NCBI RefSeq assembly: GCF_947381555.1
Contig: NZ_CANCWQ010000004.1
Span: forward strand, 1 to 64,000
Reading direction: 5' to 3'
Length of the DNA: 64,000 bases
Origin: Limosilactobacillus pulli
Lineage (GTDB): Bacteria > Bacillota > Bacilli > Lactobacillales > Lactobacillaceae
The notes under the pieces were generated by a model that did not search any database, was not told the DNA's origin, and saw only the letters and a program-made list of their open reading frames with translations. The position numbers were made by a program, and so were the translations under genes. Positions 48,983 to 57,315 of the stretch are shown piece by piece (within the stretch, counting starts at the first letter, position 1; every line of letters begins with the position of its first letter).

Positions 48983-49927
48983 ATGATCGAATTTGAAAAA
49001 CCAAACATTCACAAAGTCGAAGAAACTGACAACTACGGTAAGTTTGTTGTCGAACCACTGGAGCGTGGCTACGGGACCACTCTGGGGAATTCTCTTCGTC
49101 GTGTAATGATGGCTTCTCTGCCAGGTGCCGCAATTACCAGTATCCAAATCGACGGTGTGCTTCATGAGTTCAGTACCGTTCAAGGCGTTACAGAAGACGT
49201 TACGCAGATCATCTTGAATCTCAAGAAGGTTTCTTTGAAGATTGAAGATGAAGATGCCAAGGATTTGGAATTGGATGTCAAGGGTCCTGCAGAAGTAACT
49301 GCCGGTGACATCCAAGGTGATGGCGACGTTACGATCTTGAACCCTGACTTGCATATTGCAACGGTCGCTGATGGAGCTGAACTGCACATCATGATGACGG
49401 CTGATAAGGGTCGTGGCTATGTACCAGCCGATCAAAACAAGCTGCGTTTGAGCGGTCTTGAAATTGGGACTTTGCCAATTGACTCCATCTACACCCCTAT
49501 CGAACGGGTCAACTACACCGTAGAAAACACGCGGGTCGGCCAAAGCAACGACTTTGACAAGTTGACGTTGGATGTCTGGACGGATGGTTCATTGACCCCA
49601 ACGGCTGCCATTAGTCTTGCTGCCAAGATCTTGACTGAACACTTGGAGATGTTTGTCAACCTGACTGAAGAAGCAAAAGATGCCAAAGTGATGGTTGAAC
49701 GCGAAGAAACTCACCAAGAAAAGGTACTCGACAAGACGATTGAAGAACTGGATCTGTCGGTTCGTTCTTACAACTGCTTGAAGCGTGCTGATATTCAAAC
49801 TGTTAAGGACCTGACTGAGCGGACTGAAGCTGATATGATGAAGGTTCGCAACCTGGGTCAAAAGTCCTTAGAAGAAATCAAGCTGAAGCTGGCCGACTTG
49901 GGCGTAGGCTTCCGCCAAGAAGACTAA
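48983..49927 (+). CDS. rpoA: RNA polymerase alpha subunit
   Basis: 314 residues. N-terminal domain for assembly (LERGYGTTLGNSLRRVMMASLPGAAITSIQIDG) and C-terminal domain for UP-element and activator contact (LSVRSYNCLKRADIQTVKDL...NLGQKSLEEIKLKL). ATG 48983 after AAGGGG. Confidence 0.97.
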   Translation: MIEFEKPNIHKVEETDNYGKFVVEPLERGYGTTLGNSLRRVMMASLPGAAITSIQIDGVLHEFSTVQGVTEDVTQIILNLKKVSLKIEDEDAKDLELDVKGPAEVTAGDIQGDGDVTILNPDLHIATVADGAELHIMMTADKGRGYVPADQNKLRLSGLEIGTLPIDSIYTPIERVNYTVENTRVGQSNDFDKLTLDVWTDGSLTPTAAISLAAKILTEHLEMFVNLTEEAKDAKVMVEREETHQEKVLDKTIEELDLSVRSYNCLKRADIQTVKDLTERTEADMMKVRNLGQKSLEEIKLKLADLGVGFRQED

Positions 49928-49957
49928 TTAAAACAATTAAAAGGAGGGAACCACTTC

Positions 49958-50341
49958 ATGAGTTACCGTAAATTAGGACGTACTAGTTCACAACGTAAGG
50001 CTTTATTACGTGATTTGACCACTGACCTGATCGTCAACGGCAGCATCAAGACTACCGAAGCTCGCGCTAAGGAAGTTCGCAAGACTGCTGACAAGATGAT
50101 TACGCTGGCAAAGCGTGGCGACTTGGCTTCTCGTCGTCAAGCAGCCGCTTTCCTGCGCAATGTCGTTGCTGACGTTAAGGAAGACGGCGACAACGTTCGC
50201 GTACAATCAGCTCTGCAATACCTGTTTGAAGAGCTGGCACCAAAGTTTGCCGACCGTAAAGGTGGTTACACGCGGATTCTGAAGACCATGCCTCGTCGTG
50301 GTGACGGCGCACAAATGGTTGTTCTGGAATTTGTCGACTAA
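49958..50341 (+). CDS. rplQ: Ribosomal protein L17
   Basis: 127 residues, near the tunnel exit. MSYRKLGRTSSQRKALLRDL and GGYTRILKTMPRRGDGAQMVVLEFVD. Last gene of the alpha operon; AAAGGAGG upstream. Confidence 0.97.
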   Translation: MSYRKLGRTSSQRKALLRDLTTDLIVNGSIKTTEARAKEVRKTADKMITLAKRGDLASRRQAAAFLRNVVADVKEDGDNVRVQSALQYLFEELAPKFADRKGGYTRILKTMPRRGDGAQMVVLEFVD

Positions 50342-50371
50342 TCATTTTCGTCAATTCAATACGTAATAAAG

Positions 50372-50486
50372 AATCACTACAGCTGGTGGTATAGAGCGCT
50401 ACGATGGTGGAATCGTTATTCCTAGTCTAGCTCGAATGCGGGGACGTAAAGTCTTTCGTGCACCCCAGTTGTAAGTGATTTTTTTG
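50372..50486 (+). terminator. Large multi-branched hairpin with T-run after rplQ
   Basis: Outer helix AATCACTACAGCTGG (50372-50386) pairs with CCAGTTGTAAGTGATT (50465-50480), one bulge and one G-U, ending in seven T. The 78-nt interior is not a simple loop: ACGAT/ATCGT hairpin (50401-50416), flanking GAGC/GCTC, and GGGG/CCCC with an inner ACG...CGT helix (50440-50466). Works as the alpha-operon terminator; the elaborate interior could be a structured RNA. It stops three bases before the IS target site. Confidence 0.6.
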
Positions 50487-50536
50487 TATATGGCAGATTG
50501 TAAAATTTAAGTTGAACATTTTAGTGGACAGAAAAA

Positions 50537-50597
50537 CCCATAAAGGTCTTTAATGGTGTCGTCACAACATTCCATTAGAAAGAAGGACCTTTATGGG
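50537..50597 (+). promoter_or_regulatory. Inverted repeat masking ribosome site and start of transposase
   Basis: CCCATAAAGGTCTTT (50537-50551) pairs with AAGGACCTTTATGGG (50583-50597), 15 positions with one G-U; inside it TAATGG pairs with CCATTA. The right arm covers AAGGA and the ATG at 50593. Confidence 0.75.
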
Positions 50598-51516
50598 CAC
50601 CACTATTTTATCATTTGAAGACCGCATTGTCATCGAAACGCTTCGTCATGAAAAGCGATCTCTTCGATATATCGCTGATTACCTGGGCTTTAGTAAGACT
50701 ACTATCTTTAATGAAATTCACCGGTTAAAGGGTGAATACCATGCGACTAGTGCGCAAGCCGACCACGAAACTAAACTTAGTTATCGTGGCCGGAAATGCT
50801 CATTAACGGTTAACCTCAAACGACTAATCGAAGACAAGATCAAGATTCAGAAATGGTCAATTGAACAAGTAGCCCATGTGGTTAGGATCGCCTACAAGAC
50901 TATCTATAACTGGGTCGATCAAGGACTTCTAGATATTCGGATGACTGATTTACCTGACCATGGTATTCGTCGTAAGCGGGCTAAAGAAACCCGTGGGACT
51001 TTCAGTCATGGTCGTTCGATTGAAGATCGTCCAGCTGAAGCTTCTGATCGTAATATTGCAGGCCATTTTGAAGTTGATACAGTTTTATCTGGCAAGCGCA
51101 AAGGTCAAGCAGTAGCCACGTTTGTCGAACGCAAGAGTCGCCTTACTATCGTTAAACGGCTTGATGGACGAGATAGCACTTCAATGACTAAGGCTATCCT
51201 TGAGTTAGCTAATCAATTAGGAACTAATCTCAAGACACTGACGGTTGATCACGGGAAAGAGTTCGCCAACTACCAATCAATTGAGAAAAATACCGGCGTG
51301 CCGTTGTACTTTGCACATGCTTATTCTCCGCATGAACGTGGTAGTAATGAGAATCGTAATCGAGTGTTACGGCGATTTATTCCTAAGGGTCAGCCAATTG
51401 AAGAGATTAGTGATGATGAATTGATTCAGATTAACTGGTATCTGAATTCACGGCCTCTCAAATGTTTGAACTGGCGAACTCCAATTGAGATCTTTTTGCT
51501 TAATCTGCGTCATTAA
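50593..51516 (+). CDS. IS30-family transposase
   Basis: 307 residues. N-terminal helix-turn-helix (SLRYIADYLGFSKTTIFNEIHR) followed by a second DNA-binding region (WSIEQVAHVVRIAYKTIYNWV). DDE core: Asp in HFEVDTVLSG, Asp in TVDHGKEFAN, Glu in RGSNENRNRVLRRF. Intact frame, so potentially active. Its C-terminus equals the fragment at 1-47. Confidence 0.95.
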   Translation: MGTTILSFEDRIVIETLRHEKRSLRYIADYLGFSKTTIFNEIHRLKGEYHATSAQADHETKLSYRGRKCSLTVNLKRLIEDKIKIQKWSIEQVAHVVRIAYKTIYNWVDQGLLDIRMTDLPDHGIRRKRAKETRGTFSHGRSIEDRPAEASDRNIAGHFEVDTVLSGKRKGQAVATFVERKSRLTIVKRLDGRDSTSMTKAILELANQLGTNLKTLTVDHGKEFANYQSIEKNTGVPLYFAHAYSPHERGSNENRNRVLRRFIPKGQPIEEISDDELIQINWYLNSRPLKCLNWRTPIEIFLLNLRH

Positions 51517-51614
51517 ATTTGTTCAAGTTATTTCTTGCAATCTGCCATATCTTTATTTTTTCCGCTCCACTGTTAAAATAATAGGATAAGTTTAAAAAGA
51601 AATGGGTGACGTGA

Positions 51615-52439
51615 TTGATTGATATTCAACACCTTTCGTTTAAATACCCCGATCATGCACAACCGGCACTAGATGATGTATCCATGCAGCTGCCGATGAA
51701 AAAATGGACTGCGGTAATTGGTCATAACGGTAGTGGCAAGAGTACCTTGGCCCGATTGATTGACGGGCTTTTGATACCAAGCAGCGGCACAATCACAATT
51801 GATGATCTGCCAGTTGACGAGGCACATTTGCAGCAGTTGCGTCAACAGATTGGTTTGGTGTTTCAAAATCCTGACAATCAGTTTGTAGGAACCACGGTTG
51901 CCGATGATGTTGCCTTTGGTCTGGAAAATCATCAAGTACCGCATGATCAGATGCAGCAGCGAATTGATGAGGCTTTAAAGGCAGTCGGCATGCAAGATTT
52001 TGCTGACAGTGAACCTTCACTGCTTTCAGGAGGGCAAAAACAACGGGTGGCCCTGGCCGGTATTTTAGCAATTGGTCCGCGTGTGATCATCTTAGACGAG
52101 GCAACCAGTATGCTGGATCCTAAGGGACGTCATGAGCTGCTGACGCTTTTAAAACAGTTGATCATTCAGCACGATATGACCGTCATCTCAATTACGCATG
52201 ATCCGGTTGAGCTTTCGATGAGTGATTATGCAGTGGTGCTGGATCATGGCAAGGTCGCCATGCAAGGAGCAACGGCTGAATTACTCAAAGAACCAGCTAA
52301 ACTGGCCCAAATGCATCTGGCGCTGCCATTTGCCCAACGTTTGCAGCTGCAGCTAAAGGAGCGGGGGATCAGCGTTCCAACACAATATCTAGATTCAGAA
52401 CGGATGGTGGAGTGGCTATGTCAGCAATTGAATTCTTAA
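51615..52439 (+). CDS. ecfA1: Energy-coupling factor ATPase EcfA1
   Basis: 274 residues. ATPase of the ECF transport module that powers uptake of vitamins (folate, riboflavin, biotin and others) by exchangeable S components. Walker A GHNGSGKST, Q-loop FQNPDNQFVG, signature LLSGGQKQR, Walker B VIILDEATSMLD. TTG start at 51615 after GGGTGA. The IS element lies 68 bases upstream, so the promoter is close to or affected by it. Overlaps ecfA2 by 22 bases. Confidence 0.95.
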   Translation: MIDIQHLSFKYPDHAQPALDDVSMQLPMKKWTAVIGHNGSGKSTLARLIDGLLIPSSGTITIDDLPVDEAHLQQLRQQIGLVFQNPDNQFVGTTVADDVAFGLENHQVPHDQMQQRIDEALKAVGMQDFADSEPSLLSGGQKQRVALAGILAIGPRVIILDEATSMLDPKGRHELLTLLKQLIIQHDMTVISITHDPVELSMSDYAVVLDHGKVAMQGATAELLKEPAKLAQMHLALPFAQRLQLQLKERGISVPTQYLDSERMVEWLCQQLNS

Positions 52440-53293
52440 ACGTCAACTATGCTTACCAAGCAGACACGCCCATGGCCACGTTGGCAGTCAAAGATTTTTC
52501 ACTTAAGCTTGAGTCGGGCAGCTTTACGGCTATCGTTGGTCATACCGGTAGTGGCAAGTCAACTTTGATGGCTATGTTGGATGGGCTGCTGGTACCGACT
52601 CATGGCAGCTTGCGTGTTGGTGAGGTTACTATCGACAGTCATGCTGACAAAAAGACATTAGCTAAGCTGCGCAAAGGAGTTGGCTATGTTTTTCAGTTTC
52701 CAGAAAGTCAGCTGTTTGCTGAGACGGTTTTAAAAGACGTGATGTTTGGACCACTTAATATGGGTGTCTCACTAGAGCAGGCTAAAGAGCAGGCATTGAC
52801 GGCTTTGCGATCATTAAAGCTGCCGGAAGATATTAATGATCGCTCGCCATTTGAGCTTTCTGGCGGCCAAATGCGGCGGGTCGCGATTGCTGGCGTCTTA
52901 GCCATGCACCCGCGTGTTTTAATTTTAGATGAACCGACTGCTGGACTGGATCCCCAGGCAAGTGAGGATCTTTTGAACTTAGTCAATCAATTGCATCAAA
53001 AGGGTACTACGATTTTGATGATTACGCATCAAATGGAACAGGCTGCTCGCTATGCAGATCACGTTTTGGTTATGAAGCAAGGTCAGCGGACAGCATTTAT
53101 GACACCGCATGAATTGTTCGGCAAGCCGGATCTGCTTAAAGAGGCTGGGATTTTGCCGCCAGCAAGCGTTGATTTTGCCAATCAGCTGGTAGTACATGGC
53201 CTAAAATTGACCGATGAGGTACCGTTGACCATTGAGCAGCTGGCTGATCAACTTGCTGACCATCTTAAGCAAGGAGGACGAGCAAATGGGTAA
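52418..53293 (+). CDS. ecfA2: Energy-coupling factor ATPase EcfA2
   Basis: 291 residues; second ATPase of the ECF heterodimer. Walker A GHTGSGKST, Q-loop FQFPESQLFAETV (the PESQLF form marks A2), signature ELSGGQMRR, Walker B LILDEPTAGLDP. ATG 52418 follows GGTGGAG within the end of ecfA1; GTG 52412 is an alternative. Confidence 0.95.
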   Translation: MSAIEFLNVNYAYQADTPMATLAVKDFSLKLESGSFTAIVGHTGSGKSTLMAMLDGLLVPTHGSLRVGEVTIDSHADKKTLAKLRKGVGYVFQFPESQLFAETVLKDVMFGPLNMGVSLEQAKEQALTALRSLKLPEDINDRSPFELSGGQMRRVAIAGVLAMHPRVLILDEPTAGLDPQASEDLLNLVNQLHQKGTTILMITHQMEQAARYADHVLVMKQGQRTAFMTPHELFGKPDLLKEAGILPPASVDFANQLVVHGLKLTDEVPLTIEQLADQLADHLKQGGRANG

Positions 53294-54095
53294 TGCCAAG
53301 GTAATACTAGGTGCCTACGTGCCAGGAAGCTCCTGGCTGCATCAACTGGATCCGCGCGTTAAGCTGTTTAGCTGTTTTTGGTACGTCGTGATCGTCTTTT
53401 TGGCCAATAATTGGCTGGGATATCTTTGGCTTTTTGTCGTATTAGGGATGCTGATTGCATTGAGTCGGCTGCCATTAAAGCTGTATTGGCGTGGCATCAA
53501 ACCACTATTTTGGATCATCTTGTTTACCGTGGCGATCCAGCTGCTGTTTAGCAGTGGTGGGCACGTCTATTGGCAATGGGGCTGGCTGGCAATTACCAGT
53601 GGTGGCTTTTATCAATCGGCCATTATCTTGGCGCGGTTCATTTTGATCATCACCATCTCAACCGTATTAACGGCCACTACGCCAACGCTGCAGCTGGCAG
53701 CAGCCATGGAGGCCTTTATGAATCCGCTACGCTATTTACACGTACCGGTTAATCAAATTGCGGTCATGCTGATGATTGTACTGCGTTTTATTCCGACGAT
53801 TATGGATGAAACGACCAAGGTAATGAATGCGCAGAGATCACGGGGCGTTAATTTTGATGAGGGCAGTTTGATTGAGCGAGCCAAGCGCTTAGAACCGCTT
53901 TTGATTCCCCTGTTTGTGGGCTCATTTAAGCGTGCTGAGGAGTTGGCAACGGCGATGGAGGCACGTGGTTATGATCCGGATGCACCGCGAACCAAGTATC
54001 GTGTCTTGCACTGGCACCATAACGACACGACAGCCATGGTTAGCTTAGCCGTTGCGACTTTGATTCTGCTGGTCACACGTTTTTTGCCAGTATGA
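53286..54095 (+). CDS. ecfT: Energy-coupling factor transmembrane protein EcfT
   Basis: 269 residues, membrane scaffold linking EcfA1/A2 to the S component. Five to six hydrophobic segments and two coupling-helix motifs, AQRSRGVNF and AMEARGYDP, typical of EcfT. The frame is open to 53232; ATG 53286 follows AAGGAGG and overlaps the ecfA2 end by 8 bases. Confidence 0.95.
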   Translation: MGNAKVILGAYVPGSSWLHQLDPRVKLFSCFWYVVIVFLANNWLGYLWLFVVLGMLIALSRLPLKLYWRGIKPLFWIILFTVAIQLLFSSGGHVYWQWGWLAITSGGFYQSAIILARFILIITISTVLTATTPTLQLAAAMEAFMNPLRYLHVPVNQIAVMLMIVLRFIPTIMDETTKVMNAQRSRGVNFDEGSLIERAKRLEPLLIPLFVGSFKRAEELATAMEARGYDPDAPRTKYRVLHWHHNDTTAMVSLAVATLILLVTRFLPV

Positions 54096-54126
54096 ATGAT
54101 GTTTTGATTGAAAGGAAAACGATAAA

Positions 54127-54921
54127 GTGTATCGCTACAAAATAACTTTTGCCTATGATGGCACCAATTTTTCAGGCTTTCAGATTCAGCCAAATAAGCG
54201 GACGGTTGAGCAGACCTTGAAAAATGCCGTCAATAAGATTGCCAAGAATCCCAACCCGCCGCTATCGGTTATCGGTTCTGGACGGACGGATGCAGGAGTG
54301 CATGCGCTCAATCAGGTTGCACACTTTGATTGTCCATATAAATTGGGCAATGATTCGATGCGTAAAGCATTAAATAGCCTTTTACCCTTGGATATCATTG
54401 TCAAAAAAGCCGAACTGGTCAGCCCTGACTTTCACGCGCGCTTTAATGCCCATTCCAAGCACTACCGTTACCGCGTTGATCAAAGTGATTTCGTTAATCC
54501 ATTTAAGCGTAACTATACCGCGCATTTTAAGTATCCAGTAGATGTGGCCAAAATGCAGCAGGCAGCTCAGGATCTAGTGGGGGAACATGACTTTACCAGC
54601 TTCGTCGCATCTGGCAGTCAAGCGCTGAGTAACGTCAGAACGATCTATCAGGCTGATGTGCATCGTGACGAGGCCAATAATGAAATCATTTTTGATTTTG
54701 TCGGCAATGGCTTTTTATATAATCAGGTTCGCATTATGGTGGCCTTTTTATTAGAGATCGGCAGCAATCAGCGGCCAGTTGACGATGTGCCGCGCGTGCT
54801 GGCTGCTAAGGATCGCAATCAAGCACGCATGACGGCACCAGCCAGTGGTCTTTATCTGGTCAGTGTTGATTATGGTGATCAAGCCAACAAAACCATTGAC
54901 GAATCTGCATCTATCAAGTAA
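54127..54921 (+). CDS. truA: tRNA pseudouridine synthase A
   Basis: 264 residues, makes pseudouridine at positions 38-40 of the tRNA anticodon arm. FAYDGTNFSGFQIQ opening and the catalytic Asp in SGRTDAGVHAL (about residue 60). GTG start at 54127 after GAAAGGAAAAC. 31 bases after ecfT; the ecf-truA-rplM-rpsI order is usual in Firmicutes. Confidence 0.95.
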   Translation: MYRYKITFAYDGTNFSGFQIQPNKRTVEQTLKNAVNKIAKNPNPPLSVIGSGRTDAGVHALNQVAHFDCPYKLGNDSMRKALNSLLPLDIIVKKAELVSPDFHARFNAHSKHYRYRVDQSDFVNPFKRNYTAHFKYPVDVAKMQQAAQDLVGEHDFTSFVASGSQALSNVRTIYQADVHRDEANNEIIFDFVGNGFLYNQVRIMVAFLLEIGSNQRPVDDVPRVLAAKDRNQARMTAPASGLYLVSVDYGDQANKTIDESASIK

Positions 54922-54926
54922 AATAA

Positions 54927-54998
54927 CGAGTGGTATTTCTTTTCCATCTAATTACTCGGTACACAATTATTTGTAAAAGAAAGACAAAAATTGGAGGA
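54927..54998 (+). promoter_or_regulatory. Possible L13 leader
   Basis: Between truA and rplM the sequence can form CGAG (54929-54932) / CTCG plus a longer TTTCTTTT / AAAAGAAA pairing just before the ribosome site. An L13 (rplM) leader is a known family in Firmicutes at this position; the match here is by position and weak folding only. Confidence 0.3.
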
Positions 54999-55005
54999 CT
55001 TAATC

Positions 55006-55449
55006 GTGAGAACGACATACATGGCAAAACCTGGTGAAGTTGACCGCAAATGGTACATTGTCGACGCCAAGGGTATCTCCCTGGGTCGTCTGGCATCCGT
55101 TGTTGCCTCTGTTCTGAAGGGCAAGAACAAGCCAACCTACACCCCACACGTTGACACTGGTGACAATGTCATCGTTATCAACGCTGCCGAAGTTAAGTTG
55201 ACTGGTAAGAAGGCCGCTGACAAGATCTACTACCGTCACTCTGACTACCCTGGTGGTCTGAAGCAAAAGACGGCGGGCGAACGTCGCGCCAACGAACCAG
55301 AAAAGCTGGTGGAAGATTCCATCAAGGGCATGCTGCCACACACCCCTCTTGGTCGCAAGATGGGCATGAAGCTGCATGTTTATGCTGGTGAAGATCACAA
55401 GCACGTTGCTCAACAACCAGAAGTGCTTGACATCACGAACTTAATCTAA
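55006..55449 (+). CDS. rplM: Ribosomal protein L13
   Basis: 147 residues, early 50S assembly. RTTYMAKPGEVDRKWYIVDAKG start, ASVVASVLKGKNKPTYTPHVDTGD, and KGMLPHTPLGRKMGMKLHVY. GTG 55006 after TTGGAGGAC; an earlier in-frame start at 54991 overlaps the ribosome site. Confidence 0.96.
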   Translation: MRTTYMAKPGEVDRKWYIVDAKGISLGRLASVVASVLKGKNKPTYTPHVDTGDNVIVINAAEVKLTGKKAADKIYYRHSDYPGGLKQKTAGERRANEPEKLVEDSIKGMLPHTPLGRKMGMKLHVYAGEDHKHVAQQPEVLDITNLI

Positions 55450-55462
55450 GGAGGGAACGGAA

Positions 55463-55858
55463 TTGGCTCAACAAGTTCAATACAGTGGTACTGGTCGCCG
55501 CAAGGATGCTACCGCACGGGTTCGTCTGGTACCAGGTTCTGGTAACATTACGATGAACGGCAAGGCAATCGAAGAATACATTCCGTTTGCCAACCTGCGT
55601 GCTATCGTCAACCAACCATTTGCTGCAACGAAGACGGAAGGTCAATACGACGTTCTGGTCAACGTTTGCGGTGGTGGCTTCTCTGGTCAAGCCGGCGCAG
55701 TTCGTCACGGGATTGCTCGTGCCCTGCTGAGCGTCGACCCAGATTTCCGGGATGCTCTGAAGAAGGCCGGTCTGTTGACTCGTGACCCTCGGATGAAGGA
55801 ACGGAAGAAGCCAGGTCTGAAGAAGGCTCGTAAGGCTTCACAATTCTCCAAGCGTTAA
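55463..55858 (+). CDS. rpsI: Ribosomal protein S9
   Basis: 131 residues; C-terminal tail KARKASQFSKR reaches the P-site tRNA. YSGTGRRKDATARVRLVPG start and GGGFSGQAGAVRHGIARALL. TTG start at 55463 after AAGGAGGG; cotranscribed with rplM. Confidence 0.97.
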   Translation: MAQQVQYSGTGRRKDATARVRLVPGSGNITMNGKAIEEYIPFANLRAIVNQPFAATKTEGQYDVLVNVCGGGFSGQAGAVRHGIARALLSVDPDFRDALKKAGLLTRDPRMKERKKPGLKKARKASQFSKR

Positions 55859-55946
55859 TATTTTGCCTTCGTGGCTTAATATCAACACTTTTGAGATTTG
55901 GTGCGATTGCAGGCGGTTAACTAATCATTTGCGATCCAAAAAATCA

Positions 55947-55976
55947 AGCATCAGCATCCAGCTGGTGCTTTTTTTA
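55947..55976 (+). terminator. Terminator of rplM-rpsI
   Basis: AGCATCAGC (55947-55955) pairs with GCTGGTGCT (55961-55969), one G-U, followed by a run of T. Confidence 0.92.
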
Positions 55977-56080
55977 TATTTTTGCAAATTTATCGTTTCG
56001 CGGTTTTTTTAATGATTTTAGTCTGGTAAAATGCAGAATAGAACTTTAAAAATACGAGATAAAAATAGGGGGAATCATCT

Positions 56081-56704
56081 GTGGCAAAGAAACGCCGCGC
56101 TAAGACTCGGCACTCCAAAAAGCTTTATCAGCATCGCTGGCTGATTGGTATTCTAACGATCATGGTCGTCTTTTTGGGCGTCTATGTCGGCCATCATTTC
56201 TACCAACGTTATCAGCAACAGCAAATCATTGAGCAACAGCAAAATGCCAAGCGTCTCTTTATCAAGCAGGTTGCACCCGAAGCCCAGGCTATGCAAAAGA
56301 AATACAACGTTCCGGCATCGATTACGATTGCCCAGGCCATTCTTGAGTCAGACTGGGGCAGCAGCAAGCTGGCAGCCAAGTATCATAATCTGTTTGGCAT
56401 TAAAGGAACGGGCAAGGACTCACAGGTTTTGACGACTAAGGAATATGTCAATGGCAAGTGGATTACCACTAAGGGACGCTTTAAGGTCTATTCCAGCTGG
56501 AGCGAGTCAATTAAGGATCATACCAAGCTGATGATCAACGGAACGGACTACAACAGTCAAAACTATCAGGCAGTTACCCAGGCCACAGACTACAAAGAGG
56601 CAGCCAAGGCGCTCCAAGAAGCTCATTATGCAACAGATCCGGATTATGCACAGAAATTAATCTCAGTAATTCAGACCTACAAGTTGTACAATTATGATAA
56701 ATAA
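56081..56704 (+). CDS. GH73-family peptidoglycan hydrolase (membrane-anchored)
   Basis: 207 residues. A basic N-terminus (KKRRAKTRHSKK) and one membrane helix (about 19-38) anchor the enzyme; a Gln-rich linker (QQQQIIEQQQ) leads to a mannosyl-glycoprotein endo-beta-N-acetylglucosaminidase-like domain. Catalytic Glu is near 89 in AQAILESDWGSS, with the NLFGIKG and YSSWSESIKDH motifs after it. No LysM or SH3 repeats, so a short enzyme. GTG start at 56081. The extended -10 TGG-TAAAAT (56024-56032) is a likely promoter. Confidence 0.88.
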   Translation: MAKKRRAKTRHSKKLYQHRWLIGILTIMVVFLGVYVGHHFYQRYQQQQIIEQQQNAKRLFIKQVAPEAQAMQKKYNVPASITIAQAILESDWGSSKLAAKYHNLFGIKGTGKDSQVLTTKEYVNGKWITTKGRFKVYSSWSESIKDHTKLMINGTDYNSQNYQAVTQATDYKEAAKALQEAHYATDPDYAQKLISVIQTYKLYNYDK

Positions 56705-56722
56705 GCTGTTAAGGAGAATCTC

Positions 56723-57295
56723 ATGAAAGAACTTCAGGAAAAAATTGAGGAATATGGTACGGTTCTGCCCGGTAACGTCTTAAAGGTGGATGCTTTCTTG
56801 AATCATCAAGTTGACCCGGTTCTGATGAAGCACATGGGTGAAGAATTTGCCAAGCTTTTTGCCGATGCAGGTATCACCAAGATCTGGACGGTAGAGTCAT
56901 CAGGCATCGCCCCAGCCGTTATGACGGGGCTGGCAATGAACGTACCGGTGATTTTTGCGCGCAAACATAAGAGTCTGACCTTAAAAGACGACCTGTACAC
57001 GGCTAGCGTTTATTCTTACACCAAGCAGACTACCAATCAGATTTCAATCTCTAAAAAATACGTCAGTCCTGATGACAAGGTTTTGTTGATTGACGACTTT
57101 TTAGCAAATGGTCAGGCACTGGAAGGCATGCTGCAGATTGCACAAGCAGCCGGTGTTGATGTTGCTGGTGCCGGAATCGTGATTGAAAAGACCTTCCAGC
57201 CGGGTGGCCAAAAGCTTCGTGAACAGGGCCTTAGAATCGAATCATTGGCCAAGGTCAGCTCGTTGGCCAATGGCAAGGCTGAATTTGAAGATTAA
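56723..57295 (+). CDS. xpt: Xanthine phosphoribosyltransferase
   Basis: 190 residues, converts xanthine and PRPP to XMP in purine salvage. The PRPP-binding loop LLIDDFLANG (121-130) and the N-terminal EKIEEYGTVLPGNVLKVDAFLNHQ block identify it. No purine riboswitch precedes it, which is notable since xpt in Bacillus is controlled by the guanine riboswitch. Here it follows the GH73 gene by 18 bases in the same transcript. Confidence 0.95.
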   Translation: MKELQEKIEEYGTVLPGNVLKVDAFLNHQVDPVLMKHMGEEFAKLFADAGITKIWTVESSGIAPAVMTGLAMNVPVIFARKHKSLTLKDDLYTASVYSYTKQTTNQISISKKYVSPDDKVLLIDDFLANGQALEGMLQIAQAAGVDVAGAGIVIEKTFQPGGQKLREQGLRIESLAKVSSLANGKAEFED

Positions 57296-57315
57296 ATACT
57301 AATGGGGGTGGGCTG

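Larger units (their letters stand above)
50492..51546 (+). mobile_element. IS30-family insertion sequence (1055 bp), complete
   Basis: Inverted ends GGCAGATTGTAAAATTTAAG... (from 50492) and the complement of ...TTATTTCTTGCAATCTGCC (to 51546) match at the outer nine bases and the inner TTGAAC. One transposase gene. The right tip is near-identical to positions 1-77, so the same element occurs at least twice within about 51 kb in the same orientation. It lies in the gap between the alpha operon and ecfA1, and breaks no gene. Confidence 0.93.
50488..51550 (+). repeat. Target duplication (ATAT) around the IS30-family element
   Basis: ATAT at 50488-50491 and again at 51547-51550 directly flank the element. 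Because the sequence is low in complexity, the true duplication may be shorter. Confidence 0.55.

Noticed and set aside
56705..56722. Guanine riboswitch before xpt
   Set aside because: Only 18 bases separate xpt from the preceding gene, so no aptamer fits.
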